Shown piece by piece: positions 19,169 to 29,301 of a stretch of DNA of 64,000 nucleotides; the first letter of the stretch is position 1, and each line of letters begins with the position of its first letter. This DNA comes from Eutreptiella sp. 'Long Island Sound 2002' (Eukaryota > Euglenozoa > Euglenophyceae > Eutreptiales > Eutreptiaceae), in NCBI GenBank assembly GCA_964036045.1, contig OZ038389.1, positions 37,457,998 through 37,521,997 of the forward strand, written 5' to 3'. The notes beneath the pieces were generated by a model that was not told the origin of the DNA, ran no database searches, and worked only from the letters and a program-made list of their open reading frames with translations. The position numbers and the translations under genes were made by a program.

Positions 19169-19460
19169 TGTGGCATAGCCGGACCAGTGCACTCTCGCAC
19201 TTGGCCGACACTGCCTTGCCGACGCCTGCGCGCCGTCACACAGGGTCTCGTGGGCCCACTGCACCCTGCGTGCCGCGCTGCACCATCAGTGCTTATTGTG
19301 TGGTGCCGCACTGCTTGGTGCTGCGCACTACACTGCACTGTGTGTGCCCTGCTGCACGGTCGTTGTGGGCAGAGGGCAGTGGGCAGTGTAACGCACTGCC
19401 ACGCCGCCTGGGGGCTGTGGGCAGTGGAAATCCTGCTTCACACTGCCGCATTGCCTGAGG
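19064..19460. repeat. Right arm of the long inverted duplication
   Basis: Close reverse complement of 2690-3086: LINE-B fragment, spacer with CATAGCCGGACCAGTGCACT, then the decayed satellite edge. Confidence 0.85.
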
Positions 19461-20554
19461 GCAGTGGTGAGTGGTACTCCTGCCATTCTCTGCCTCCCTG
19501 CCTTGGGGCAGTGGGCCGGGTATCTCCTGCAATACACTGCCGCCGTGCCTGGGGCAGTGGTCAGTGGAACTCCTGCGACACACTGCGCCACGGCCCGGGG
19601 GCAGGGGGCAGTGGACACTGTAACTCCCGCAGTACACCTCCTCACTGCCCGGGAGCAGTGGGCAGTGCAACTCCTGCGACGCACTGCCTCACCGCCTGGG
19701 GGCAGTGGGCAGTGCAACTCCTGCAATACACTGCCTCACTGCCTTGGCACAGTGGGCAGTGCAACTCCTGCAATGCACTGCCTCACTGCCCTCGGGCAGT
19801 AGGCAGTGCAACTCCTGCAATGCGCTGCCTCACTGCCTAGGGGCAGTGGGCAGTGGAATTCCTGCAACGCTCTGCCCCACTGCCTGGGGGCAGTGGGCAG
19901 CGCAACTCCTGCAATGCCCTATCTCACTGCCTGGGGCCAGGGGGCAGTGCAACTCCTGCAATGCTCTGCCTCACTGCCTGGGGGCAGTGGGCAGTGGAAC
20001 TCCTGCAATGCTCTGGCCCACTGCCTGGGGGCAGTGGGCAGTGGAACTCCTGCAATGCACTGCCTCACTGCCTGGGGGCAGTGGGCAGTGGAACTCCTGC
20101 AATGCTCTGGCCCACTGCCTGGGGGCAGTAGGCAGTGCAACTCCTGCAATGCACCGCCTCACTGCCTGGGGGCAGTGGGCAGTGCAACTCCTGCAATGCA
20201 CTGCCTCACTGCCTGGGGGCAGTGGGCAGTGCAACTTCTGCAATGCACTGCCCCACTGCCTGGGGGCAGTGGGCAGTGCAACTCCTGCAATGCACTGCCT
20301 CACTGCCTGGGGGCAGTGGGCAGTGCAACTCCTGCAATGCACTGCCTCACTGCCTAGGGGCAGTAGGCAGTGCAACTCCTGCAATGCACTGCCTCGCTGC
20401 CTGGGGGCAGTGGGCAGTGCAGCTCCTGCAATGCACTGCCCCACTGCCTGGGGGCTGTAGACAGTGCAACTACTGCAATGCACTGCCTCACTGCCTGGGG
20501 GCAGTAGGCAGTGCAACTCCTGCAATGCACTGCCCCAGTGCCCTGGGGCAGTGG
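19461..20554. repeat. 47-bp satellite array, G-rich orientation
   Basis: Same unit as at 1-2750 but reverse-complemented (GGGGGCAGTGGGCAG...CAATGCACTGCC). Divergence falls from left to right. It ends at CAGTGG, where LINE-A's GGA-repeat tail begins. Confidence 0.95.
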
Positions 20555-20962
20555 AGGAGGAGGAGGAGGAGGAGCGCCTGCCGCGGTCCCACGTACGGTG
20601 AGCCTTGGCGTCGTCCCTCGGGGGCCCCACGCAGGCTCTGCCGAGGGAGTCCTCCGTCTTACCTCCGCTAGAGCAAGACGAATCTCGTCGCACACCTGAG
20701 AACGCTCCTCCCAGCAGGCCGTCTGGGTCACAACGTCAGTGTACGACAACGCTACGGCTCGATCTGCTCTCCGGTCCCGGCCACCAACCGCTCCGAACTG
20801 TCCTGGATCCACCCGAGTAAGCGTTCCAAGATCAACGTGCACGGAAGATGTGGGTCTCCCGGGGCATCACCTCCGACTTAGAACGCCGCCAGACAAGGAG
20901 CGCGGTCCGGCACGACTGCGCGCAGCACCGGAGCGGTCCGGGCGCGTGAGGTCGAGGACGGG
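20555..20962 (-). other. LINE-A 3' UTR with (CTC)n tail
   Basis: About 400 bp from the ORF2 stop to a short GGA/CTC triplet repeat. The stretch around CCCACGTACGGTGAGCC recurs at 31705-31730 and 57345-57362, and the homology covers the whole UTR. It is retained in the non-autonomous element, so it probably holds the signal ORF2 protein uses to find its template. Confidence 0.85.
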
Positions 20963-23900
20963 TCACGGCCGGGGACAGGGCCACGGGGCGGGCCGACCCA
21001 TGGCCACCTGCATGTCCTTAAAGACCGTGCGGGGTCCTTGGGAAGCCGCAGTGAGGATGGCCGAGAACGCAGAATGTAGTGCGGCACACCACGAGGGGAT
21101 CACATCTCCACAGAGGCCGGCTTCCAGGCTCCGTCCATTGCCACCGTAATGGATGGCCCAGAGGCGGCGTCGACCTGGGAGATGAGGGGCAAGCCCGTGC
21201 CGTCCGAGACTGTCCAAGATGATCACGTCATGGGGATTCTGCTCAATCTCCTGCCACATGGTCGGCGGAATCTGGTTCGACCCGTTGTACACATACAGGA
21301 CGCGGTACGGACTGTGCCTGCTCCGGGTGGAGATGACGGACTTCACCTTAGGGACCAGGAGGAGGTCCCCTGACAGCCAGAGTCCTAGGAGGACGTCCCA
21401 GGCCGGCCACCTGCCCGAGCCGGGCGTTGGGGCCCAGTTGGCAACGTGATACCACTCTGGCGGTGGGTTGTTGGCGAGGGACTGGTTCACGGGGGCCCGC
21501 GGTAGGGGAGAGAGGTGGTCGGCAAGAGGTAGAACGGGCACCGCGTGCCGCTTATGTAGGAGAACGGTAGTGAGAACGACATCGCAGAGTAGGCGACGGA
21601 GACGCGCAGGACGCAGACCTTTGTGCAGCAGGGCATCCCTGTGTGGCGTGGAGATGGCTCCGAGACGACCAACAGTGTAGGTTGCGATGGTGTGGTGGGC
21701 CGGGGAACCATCCACAGCCAGTATGAACGGCTCGTCCCCCCAAAGGACGAGGGTGCCCCAAGCAGTGGGCGTACAGTGGCGCCAGGGATGGCACCTCTGA
21801 GAGAGTCGGGCCGCAAGCCACCGATGGTAGTGGGCGCGGATGAGCGGGTCTAGCGGGCACGAGAGGATGTGGTCCCCGGAGGCGGGCATGGTGCAGAGGG
21901 GGCAGGACGTATCTCTTGGGGGGAACAGGGAGAGGCGGATGCCGGTGACCGTGAGGTGGTCCCCCCATGTGACGAGACCGTGGCTGACGATGTTTGCGTA
22001 CTCGTTGAGGTCGGGGCGGCGTTGTGGCGGGGGGGACGCAGAAAAGGCGTGGTGGGAGGCGAGCAAGGCGCGGCGCGCGTGGGGCACGGCGTCGTGGACC
22101 TGGAGGCCCGCGTGGGAGAAGCAGACGCGGGGTTGCTGTAGGGGGCCGAGCCATCCCACGGCGTCCGGGCAAGTGTCCGCAGCTTGCCCTGCCGCTTCGT
22201 CCACCCGGTCCAGCAGGGTATCGAGCCAGGTGCCGGCGATATGGGAATAGAGGTGATGGGGAGGGGCGTGACCGTGGGCCATGTCGCGACACGATCTTAT
22301 GAGATCTCCTTGTAGCGAGTCTTCCGGCTCGCGGCGCCCTTCCTGCGCCGTGATGTACCCTTTGCAGTCCGCGAAGTGCCACGCACCGGATCGGAAGCCG
22401 ATGGCAGGGTCGGCTGAGGGCCCCTTGGCGGTGAGGGCCACCCATGCCGTGTACAGCTCCGCCGTGTAGGCGTTGTCCAGCCTCAAGGGGATGGGGACGG
22501 GGTACACCTGGTACCGGAGGGTGACGGGGCAGAACACCGCCACTGCCCCGCCGCAGCGCCGGGTCTTCGGGCACCACGACGCGTCGTGGAGGATCCCATA
22601 GTTCTCAGGGAGCCAGGAGAACGTGGGGACGGTCGCAGTCACCGCTTGGCAGCGTCTAACCGGGGGGACGGTGCCGACCGGCGGAGTGGGGCGGGGCGAG
22701 GCCCGGGGCCACCCCTTGCGTCGCGCGTCCTCTGTACTGCGATGGCCCGCAAGCATCCACGCGTGGGTGTCCTGGACCTCGAGTCCGGGTGACGACAGGG
22801 CCAGCACATGGGGGGTGTGGTGTGGCAGATGGCTGTCAAGGGGTAAGTGGATGGCGATGTCGCACCGGTGGCACAGGGCAACAAATAGATCGTGGTCCGT
22901 GGGGTGTGCGGTGCACCGGAGCCCGAGCTCCGGGGTGAGGCAGGACTGGGAAGGATGGAACCGCCAGAGGGCAGTCAGGAGCCCGTGGCGCGTGGACCGG
23001 CAGACCAGGGAGTTGGGGTGGTTCAGGTGTCGGATGTAGACGCCGAAGAAGTTAGTAAACCCAACGACCGGTGCCGGGGGTATACCGACTCCCCCTTCGG
23101 GGACCTCACGGAGGAAGTGAGCAGATGCGGACAGGGTCCACCCAGCGGTGGCGCGCATGGCCGAGGCGGTCATGGCGTCCAGCACGCGCAGGGCCCCGTA
23201 GGAGGGGGGGCGGACACTGGTAAACCAGTTGACCGTCCCATGACACTTGGCGGTATACATGGCGAGGGGGTAGTGGGCGGGGAGTCGTGGGGCGCGGAGC
23301 GCCCGGCACGCAGCGCGGGTGCCCGAGAACAGGCGCCGGGAGTCGACGGGATGGAAGAGGTGGGGAAGGGCATGGCGGCCAAGGACGCGGACGTAGTCTT
23401 GGCTCGTGGCACATCGCACGGGGTGACCATTGAGGTATACCGTGTCGTTGAGGAAATAGACCTGACCATCGCGCATGTCGGTGCCGATCAAGACCGTTTT
23501 TGTTGGGTCTGAGTGGAGGTTGGTGAGGCGGCCCGCTCTCTCAATGCCGCTGGCGAGGGCGGGCAAATGGCAACGGTCGCCGGGCAGCCACTGGGTATCA
23601 TCCATCAGGAGAACCCGGTTTAGCGGGCCCGCGGGGGTGTCGGTGGGGGGGACGGAACGGCAGGCCTCGTGCCCCCGAACTTCGCCATATATGCAGTACT
23701 TCATGCCGGACACGGGGCACCCTTGCCCCGTGCCGGCCCCCAGCCGGGTGGAGGACGGAGAGCGTCCGTCAGCCCCCCCCATGTGCACCTCAAGGGCGCG
23801 GTCATGGTGCTGAAGGGTCGCGGCGTCGGCTGGGGAGATCCCTGCGGCGGTTAGGACGGCGTACTCGGTGGTGTGGTTGATGGAGCCATACGCGTGGCGG

Positions 23901-26257
23901 ACATCGTCCGACAGGACCCACGCTTCGAGGCGTCTGCGCCAGCGGTCCCACCATACATCGTGCAGGACGCGGAGTAGCTCCACGGAGGAGCAGTGCGGGG
24001 ACATCCCGAACTGGTAGGGCGGCAGGATGCCGTTCTGAACCAGGCGGGGCTGGTAGTGGTCTTTGATGAGGGCAGCCGTGAGTTTCCATATCGTGGCCAG
24101 ATTGGTCAGCGGCCTGCCGTTTGCAATGGGGCCGTGCGGCGTCTTTTTCGGAAGGTTGATGAAGTCTGCAGAGTGTGCCTGGGGCACGGGTACCCCACGG
24201 AGAATACTGTTGATCAGGCTCACGATCGTCGTAAACTGAGCATCCTCCAATCGTCCGAACAGCCGATACTCCAGTAAATCGTGGTACGGCACAGTGGCCG
24301 CCGCCCGGCGGATGATGGCCCGCAGGTTTGCGGTGGTGGCGTTGGGTGGTGGGCCGAGCGGCTTTCCCTCCCATCCCGTGATGGTCCGGACGCGCGCGAG
24401 TGAGAGCGCCTCAAGAGGGGCAAGGTGCCTTTGGCGCAGCTGGTCCAACGCAACGGCGGCTTGTTGATGAAGAGGCACTGGGACGCCCATCACGTAGACC
24501 GGATCCGCTGGGGGTACGTAGCGCGCCCCTAACGTGCGGCGGTAGTCCACTTTGGTGGGTTGGCCAGGGGCAGCGGGTAGGGGCGCCAGCCCTACATCCT
24601 TCTCCAGAAGGAGAACGTCCCAGGCCGCTCGGATGCGTTCTTTGAGGCGGGCGACCTCCACGAGGTGTGACGATTGGGACGCCCAATCCGGGTAGGCGAG
24701 CGTGTAGCGTTGAAGGTTGGTGACGTGGACACGTACCGTCGACGGTACCGGCTGGCTGGGGACGGGGGGCCCGTAGGCAGCCGTAGCCGCGGCGTACAGC
24801 GCTGAGGTCACCTCGGTATAGCGTGGCAGTGCTTCGGGCGCGCCTGGGGGCGGCGTAGCGAGTTCGGCTCGAAAGGTGTCGTTGAGGGTGCGGAGCTGGC
24901 TGGCGAGGGGCTCCCGCGGGATGGGGAAGCGGCCCTTTTTCGAAGGGCATACCAATTGGGGCGCTGGCGGGAGGTCATGGAGGGTGGCAGTCACGGGTAG
25001 GTGGTCAGATGGGAAACTGGAATCGGAGCGCACCTCCGTGGTGTGGGCTGCTTCCGAAGGGGTGCGGAGGAAGATGTTGTCTAGGGCACCGGCGAAACCT
25101 TGCGGGCTCACCCACGTGGGGGCCTCCGCAAGGGGGCGTAGACGGCGCATCCCAAGGCGCGTGAGCGTGGGGAGGACGAGGTCACAGAGGGAGGCAGGGG
25201 AGACAGGGAGGTGCGAGACCCAGCGGCAGTTGGCGTTCAGGTCCCCTGTCAGGACAACCACTCTAGCCGGGGTGAGGAGGAGGTACGGGTACACCCAATC
25301 CAGGATTTCTTGGAGGGTGTCGAGGTTCCCGTCGGCGGGGAGATACACGTTGGCGTGGCAGTGGGTCACGCCAGCCATGGTGAAGTGTGTGACGAGGGCT
25401 CTTCCCGACGGGTGGGCGCTGTGGCTGGTCACGACCAGGTCCGGGGTCCTGTAGAGGAGAGTGGCACATCCCCCAGCCACTCTTGCTGGTGCCTGGATGG
25501 TGTGGTACAGGGGGTGCACCCGTTGGATGATCAGGGGCCCCGCTTCTTGAACATGCAGGGTTAGCGGGTACTGGCACTCGCGCACCAGGACGTCCAGGGC
25601 GCGGAGCTTGGGTCGCAGGGACATCTGCACGTTGAGGGTCATCACGTCTGGGCGGGGCGACACGTGGCCGGTGGGGGGGGGACCAGGGCAGGAGCCGGCG
25701 GCGGTGGAGTGCTGGGTTAGCTTGCGGTCCACGGCTGCGGGGAGGGCGCAAGGCAGGCCTCGCACCCACTTGCGGAGGTGCCGGTGGTGGTACGTGGCCG
25801 CCATCGCCAAGACACTGGCCCGGGTGAGGCCTGTGGCTGTGATGGAGACACGGCTGTGTAGGGATTGTGGGAGGACCACGTGGTGATGCTCGGGCAAGAT
25901 GAAGGAGGTGGGTGGCAGGCCCTTGCGGCAGAGCTGCAACTGATGGGAGCCCGTCACCTGCACACAGTGCACGGCGCCCACTAACGACAGAACGTGACGG
26001 GGCCAGGGGTCCGCCCCGCTGCACGCCCGGTAGTAGTGCACACCCACCGGCAGGTGCAGGCATATTTCGAGGGCGTAGGGGGGCGTGATGAACTGGGCAG
26101 TGCCCGAGGCTGGCACCGGTACCAGGCCCCACTCTCTGGGGGGGGAGCTGGGAGTGTATGCGCCCAGGTGCAGGTCCCGGACATGGGGGACGCCGTCGAG
26201 GTGGGAGTGGCGGAGCTGAGACACGGCGGCAGGGATGTCCTCGTTGCGCCCCGCCAT
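20963..26257 (-). CDS. LINE-A ORF2: endonuclease, reverse transcriptase, RNase H, zinc knuckle
   Basis: 1764 codons from ATG at 26257. Residues 1-200 are an unassigned N-terminal region. Residues 204-430 are an APE-type endonuclease: TLNV, HVQEAG (E238), NVYLP, GDLN (338-341), ALDNIF and SDHLPV (417-422). The RT spans about 695-1000, with motif A VLSDDVRHAYGSI, motif B GTGQGCPVSG and motif C LLMDDTQW. RNase H spans about 1220-1362, with LHDASW (D1225), TAELYTAW (E1267), FADCKGY (D1297) and SHIAG...AAGQAAD. A CX2CX7HX3C knuckle is at 1452-1467. The last 300 residues are unassigned and include VIILDSLGR and LEAGLCGDVIPSWC. All catalytic acids I can place are present, so this copy may be active. 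The start is set by the ATG 8 nt after the ORF1 stop. Confidence 0.93.
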   Translation of the reverse strand: MAGRNEDIPAAVSQLRHSHLDGVPHVRDLHLGAYTPSSPPREWGLVPVPASGTAQFITPPYALEICLHLPVGVHYYRACSGADPWPRHVLSLVGAVHCVQVTGSHQLQLCRKGLPPTSFILPEHHHVVLPQSLHSRVSITATGLTRASVLAMAATYHHRHLRKWVRGLPCALPAAVDRKLTQHSTAAGSCPGPPPTGHVSPRPDVMTLNVQMSLRPKLRALDVLVRECQYPLTLHVQEAGPLIIQRVHPLYHTIQAPARVAGGCATLLYRTPDLVVTSHSAHPSGRALVTHFTMAGVTHCHANVYLPADGNLDTLQEILDWVYPYLLLTPARVVVLTGDLNANCRWVSHLPVSPASLCDLVLPTLTRLGMRRLRPLAEAPTWVSPQGFAGALDNIFLRTPSEAAHTTEVRSDSSFPSDHLPVTATLHDLPPAPQLVCPSKKGRFPIPREPLASQLRTLNDTFRAELATPPPGAPEALPRYTEVTSALYAAATAAYGPPVPSQPVPSTVRVHVTNLQRYTLAYPDWASQSSHLVEVARLKERIRAAWDVLLLEKDVGLAPLPAAPGQPTKVDYRRTLGARYVPPADPVYVMGVPVPLHQQAAVALDQLRQRHLAPLEALSLARVRTITGWEGKPLGPPPNATTANLRAIIRRAAATVPYHDLLEYRLFGRLEDAQFTTIVSLINSILRGVPVPQAHSADFINLPKKTPHGPIANGRPLTNLATIWKLTAALIKDHYQPRLVQNGILPPYQFGMSPHCSSVELLRVLHDVWWDRWRRRLEAWVLSDDVRHAYGSINHTTEYAVLTAAGISPADAATLQHHDRALEVHMGGADGRSPSSTRLGAGTGQGCPVSGMKYCIYGEVRGHEACRSVPPTDTPAGPLNRVLLMDDTQWLPGDRCHLPALASGIERAGRLTNLHSDPTKTVLIGTDMRDGQVYFLNDTVYLNGHPVRCATSQDYVRVLGRHALPHLFHPVDSRRLFSGTRAACRALRAPRLPAHYPLAMYTAKCHGTVNWFTSVRPPSYGALRVLDAMTASAMRATAGWTLSASAHFLREVPEGGVGIPPAPVVGFTNFFGVYIRHLNHPNSLVCRSTRHGLLTALWRFHPSQSCLTPELGLRCTAHPTDHDLFVALCHRCDIAIHLPLDSHLPHHTPHVLALSSPGLEVQDTHAWMLAGHRSTEDARRKGWPRASPRPTPPVGTVPPVRRCQAVTATVPTFSWLPENYGILHDASWCPKTRRCGGAVAVFCPVTLRYQVYPVPIPLRLDNAYTAELYTAWVALTAKGPSADPAIGFRSGAWHFADCKGYITAQEGRREPEDSLQGDLIRSCRDMAHGHAPPHHLYSHIAGTWLDTLLDRVDEAAGQAADTCPDAVGWLGPLQQPRVCFSHAGLQVHDAVPHARRALLASHHAFSASPPPQRRPDLNEYANIVSHGLVTWGDHLTVTGIRLSLFPPRDTSCPLCTMPASGDHILSCPLDPLIRAHYHRWLAARLSQRCHPWRHCTPTAWGTLVLWGDEPFILAVDGSPAHHTIATYTVGRLGAISTPHRDALLHKGLRPARLRRLLCDVVLTTVLLHKRHAVPVLPLADHLSPLPRAPVNQSLANNPPPEWYHVANWAPTPGSGRWPAWDVLLGLWLSGDLLLVPKVKSVISTRSRHSPYRVLYVYNGSNQIPPTMWQEIEQNPHDVIILDSLGRHGLAPHLPGRRRLWAIHYGGNGRSLEAGLCGDVIPSWCAALHSAFSAILTAASQGPRTVFKDMQVAMGRPAPWPCPRP

Positions 26258-26265
26258 GTCCCGGG

Positions 26266-29200
26266 TTACCGGTCTCGCGGATGCCGACCGAAGTACGGCT
26301 GGTAGCGGTGGGGGTCGGCTGGGGGGCTCCAGGGCGGGGGAGCGTAGGGGTTGTGGGCCATGGCCACTCGGGGGTCGTGGGGGTCGCCCGAGTACGGGTA
26401 GGGCAGGAGGGGGGCTGCTGCATGGTGGTCGTGGCGGCTGGAAAGCGCTTGTGGCTCATCGCGGTACGCGCTACGACGCCTCGGCGGCGGGCTGTCGCGG
26501 CGATGGCCTGGGCTGCGGCGGCGGGACGGGGACCGGTCCGAGCGGCGGGGGCTGTACCTGCGCTGATATTTGGAGTCCGGTTCTCCGTCCGATCCCGACG
26601 TTGCCGTAAGGTCCACCTGATCGTCAGGGTCCCGTGGACGGCGCTGCTTCCCGCGGCTTCCCCGATGAGTCTTCCGGGGCGGATGGTCTCGGTCAGGGTC
26701 AGGCACCCAGGGCGTGAACGGTTGTTTCTTCGATTCGGCCCACGTCACTCGCCAGCCACGAGCCGTGTGTTGCCTCGTCGGTCGCATGCCGCGCTCGTAC
26801 TCTGCTGGTCGGATTCCGACGATTGTGAACTTGGATGTATGGTTCAATTGTTCTTCAGTAATGGAGGAAAGGCCTGCACCAAATTTATCCCGAAGGATAC
26901 CACCGAGGAGTCCTGCATCAACTTCACCGGACGGCGGATCGTCGACTTCTTGCCAGCCGACCCACAGGGCTTTCGAGTAAACTTGCGGATCGATTTTTTG
27001 GGGTGTATACCCCTTCTTTTTCGCTGCGCCCTGTGCCTGGTTGGCGGCTGCAGCTTCTGATGGGGAGGTGGCTGGGCTGGCGGAAACCCGCTGGACTGCA
27101 GGGGGGTTAGAGAGGAAGGAGCGCAGGACTTCCGCGATGCCGGGCAGGCTGGGCACGTGGCTGTGGACCCAGGCCCACTGCTCCCGGATCGGCGACTGCG
27201 GGAGGGTGTTGACCTTCGCGCCGTACTGGCGGAAGAGCTGGAGGTGGAGCGCGTGCGCAACCTCGTCCTCACAGCCCTTCGGGATCTCCGGGATCCACTC
27301 CAGCAGGTCGGTCAGGGCGGCATCAGCAGGCGACGGCAGAGACGGCGGCGGCTGGGCGGTCGCGCCCGGTGCCCGAAAGGCAGAGACCGCCCTCGGCTTA
27401 GGGATCGGGTCCGGGACAGCGAACGACAGTTCGGGCGCACGCGCAGGGGCCTCCGGGACCGGCACGGCGCCTGGCGCGGCCATAGCCCTACGGAGGACGT
27501 CGGCCAATTCCTCGAGGTTGGGTGCCTGGGGCGAGGTGAGTACTGCTGCGGCGAGGATGACCGGCACGAGGACCAGGAACTGCTGAGAGCCGGGGGGAGG
27601 CAGCTCGAATGAAGCCGGAACGGTACTACGCACGGCGTTGGCGAATGCCGGCGGCGTGGACTGGAGGCCGTGGAGTCTGGTGGCGATGGACAGGAGGGGG
27701 GGTACCGACCTGATGAAGTTGTTGAGCCTAACGGCTTCGGTCTGCCGCTGTGCCGCGGCGCAACGCTGGGCCTGCTGCTGGGCATTATCCCGTTCGGTGC
27801 GCACCGTGTCCAGATCCCGCGTGAGGGACTCCAGGTCACCCCGTGCCACGGCCAGCTCCCGTCGTTGGGCCTCATACTCGTCATGCAATTGAGCGTAGTC
27901 GGTGGAGTAGGCCGTGACATCCAGGTCCGGGACGAAAGGCTCCCCCACCTGGGAGGGGCTGGGGGGGGCCGACCCGAAGGCCGGGGCCGGTGACTCCGGA
28001 GGTGTGGGGTCTGCGGCAGCCGGTGGTACCTGGGAGGCAGGCTCTGGGAGATTGAAAGAACGCCTTGTCTGTTCGGGCAACAGTGATGAAGGCGATGGTT
28101 CGGACCCTGAGGGGGTGGGCTTGCCCTGGGCCTTGTACAGGGCCGACGCTGGGGTGAACGCCGCCGTGGCGAACAGAGTGCCGGCGGGGCTGGGCGCTGC
28201 TTGCCCTTTGGTGAGGTAAGCCGCGTGGCCGGGTGGCGTGAGCGGGGGCGGGTTGGCGGTGTCGGCGATGCCGGCCTGCGGCAGGGCGAAAGTGGGGGCT
28301 GTGGCCCAGGAGTGCTCGCCAGCCTGCTCGATCTGATGCAGCAGCTCCACGCTGCGGATCGGCAAGATCGAGCATTCGAGCAGCGGCCGCAGCTGCTCGG
28401 GGGTCCACATGCCCTTGTTGGCGAGGGCGGGGGGTGTGGGAACGGGGGCTGGCGTGTACTGTCCTGTGAGGCAGACGGAGGAGGCCCACGCCAGGAGTCC
28501 GAACTTCAGCGGGACGAGGTCTGCTGTCGGGATATGGGCTGCCTGCAGGACCGCATGCACGTCGTTGGGTAGCGCCCAAAAGGCCGCAACTACTTCTCGG
28601 GTGCGGAGGCGGTCCCATGACGGTCTGAGGTGGGGGGCAAGGAACTGGCTGATGGGCTTGTGGATCTTGTGGGAGACCTTCTGGCTTTGGATGTCCGGAG
28701 GGCCGGCAGTGTCGACGGGCGGTGGCTGTTCGCGGGCTGTGTACAGGCCCTTGAAGACTTGGCTGTGGAGGCGTGACGCCGAGATCGGGGCATGGCTTGG
28801 GCTCCACCGCGTGACGAGAGCCGCTGTGAGGGCCTCAGGGTCCTTGGAGATATACTCCAGCAGCGGGCCTCCTTGTACCAGCGACAGGGGGACGTGTTCG
28901 ATGACCTTCGTGTCAGACGGGCCTGCGGCGACCGTTACGGTGGCTGTGAGCAGGAGCCCCCGCGGCGTCCACGCCCCCGTCACCGCTGTAATAGCCTGGA
29001 TGTCGCCGTTGGCAGCCGTCCATCGCAGGGCATCACACAAGTCAGCCAGGGCGGGGTCGGTGGCCTGGATAGCCGTATCTGCCGCTTCCAGTGCGTCGTC
29101 CTTCAGCATGTCCAGCTCTCGTAGCAGACGGTCAGCATCGTCGGACTGGGCGATGTCCATCAGAAACATGGGGAACGGCCCCCGACGAATGGCGCCGCCT

Positions 29201-29301
29201 CGACCGGTGTCGGGGGCGGGAGAGGGGGTGTCCTGGGACGGTGTTGAGCGGTCTGACATGGTAGCTGTGGCGAGAAAAGAGCGGGTGGCCTGTGGCCGCA
29301 A
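26266..29301 (-). CDS. LINE-A ORF1: coiled-coil and RS-rich protein
   Basis: 1011 codons, ending TAA at 26268-26266. The N-terminal 460 residues show no domain I recognise. Residues about 465-535 form a strong heptad-rich coiled coil (YAQLHDEYEAQRRELAVAR, then RDLDTVRTERDNAQQQAQ), suggesting oligomerisation as in other LINE ORF1 proteins. Residues about 775-860 are a compact region containing WVGWQEVDD and GWRVTWAESK. Residues about 865-960 are rich in arginine and serine (SPRRSDRSPSRRRSPG), probably RNA-binding. The tail is rich in proline, histidine and tyrosine. The frame opens with ATG at 29301 (MRPQATRSFLATATMSD); a second ATG follows at codon 15. Confidence 0.8.
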   Translation of the reverse strand: MRPQATRSFLATATMSDRSTPSQDTPSPAPDTGRGGAIRRGPFPMFLMDIAQSDDADRLLRELDMLKDDALEAADTAIQATDPALADLCDALRWTAANGDIQAITAVTGAWTPRGLLLTATVTVAAGPSDTKVIEHVPLSLVQGGPLLEYISKDPEALTAALVTRWSPSHAPISASRLHSQVFKGLYTAREQPPPVDTAGPPDIQSQKVSHKIHKPISQFLAPHLRPSWDRLRTREVVAAFWALPNDVHAVLQAAHIPTADLVPLKFGLLAWASSVCLTGQYTPAPVPTPPALANKGMWTPEQLRPLLECSILPIRSVELLHQIEQAGEHSWATAPTFALPQAGIADTANPPPLTPPGHAAYLTKGQAAPSPAGTLFATAAFTPASALYKAQGKPTPSGSEPSPSSLLPEQTRRSFNLPEPASQVPPAAADPTPPESPAPAFGSAPPSPSQVGEPFVPDLDVTAYSTDYAQLHDEYEAQRRELAVARGDLESLTRDLDTVRTERDNAQQQAQRCAAAQRQTEAVRLNNFIRSVPPLLSIATRLHGLQSTPPAFANAVRSTVPASFELPPPGSQQFLVLVPVILAAAVLTSPQAPNLEELADVLRRAMAAPGAVPVPEAPARAPELSFAVPDPIPKPRAVSAFRAPGATAQPPPSLPSPADAALTDLLEWIPEIPKGCEDEVAHALHLQLFRQYGAKVNTLPQSPIREQWAWVHSHVPSLPGIAEVLRSFLSNPPAVQRVSASPATSPSEAAAANQAQGAAKKKGYTPQKIDPQVYSKALWVGWQEVDDPPSGEVDAGLLGGILRDKFGAGLSSITEEQLNHTSKFTIVGIRPAEYERGMRPTRQHTARGWRVTWAESKKQPFTPWVPDPDRDHPPRKTHRGSRGKQRRPRDPDDQVDLTATSGSDGEPDSKYQRRYSPRRSDRSPSRRRSPGHRRDSPPPRRRSAYRDEPQALSSRHDHHAAAPLLPYPYSGDPHDPRVAMAHNPYAPPPWSPPADPHRYQPYFGRHPRDR

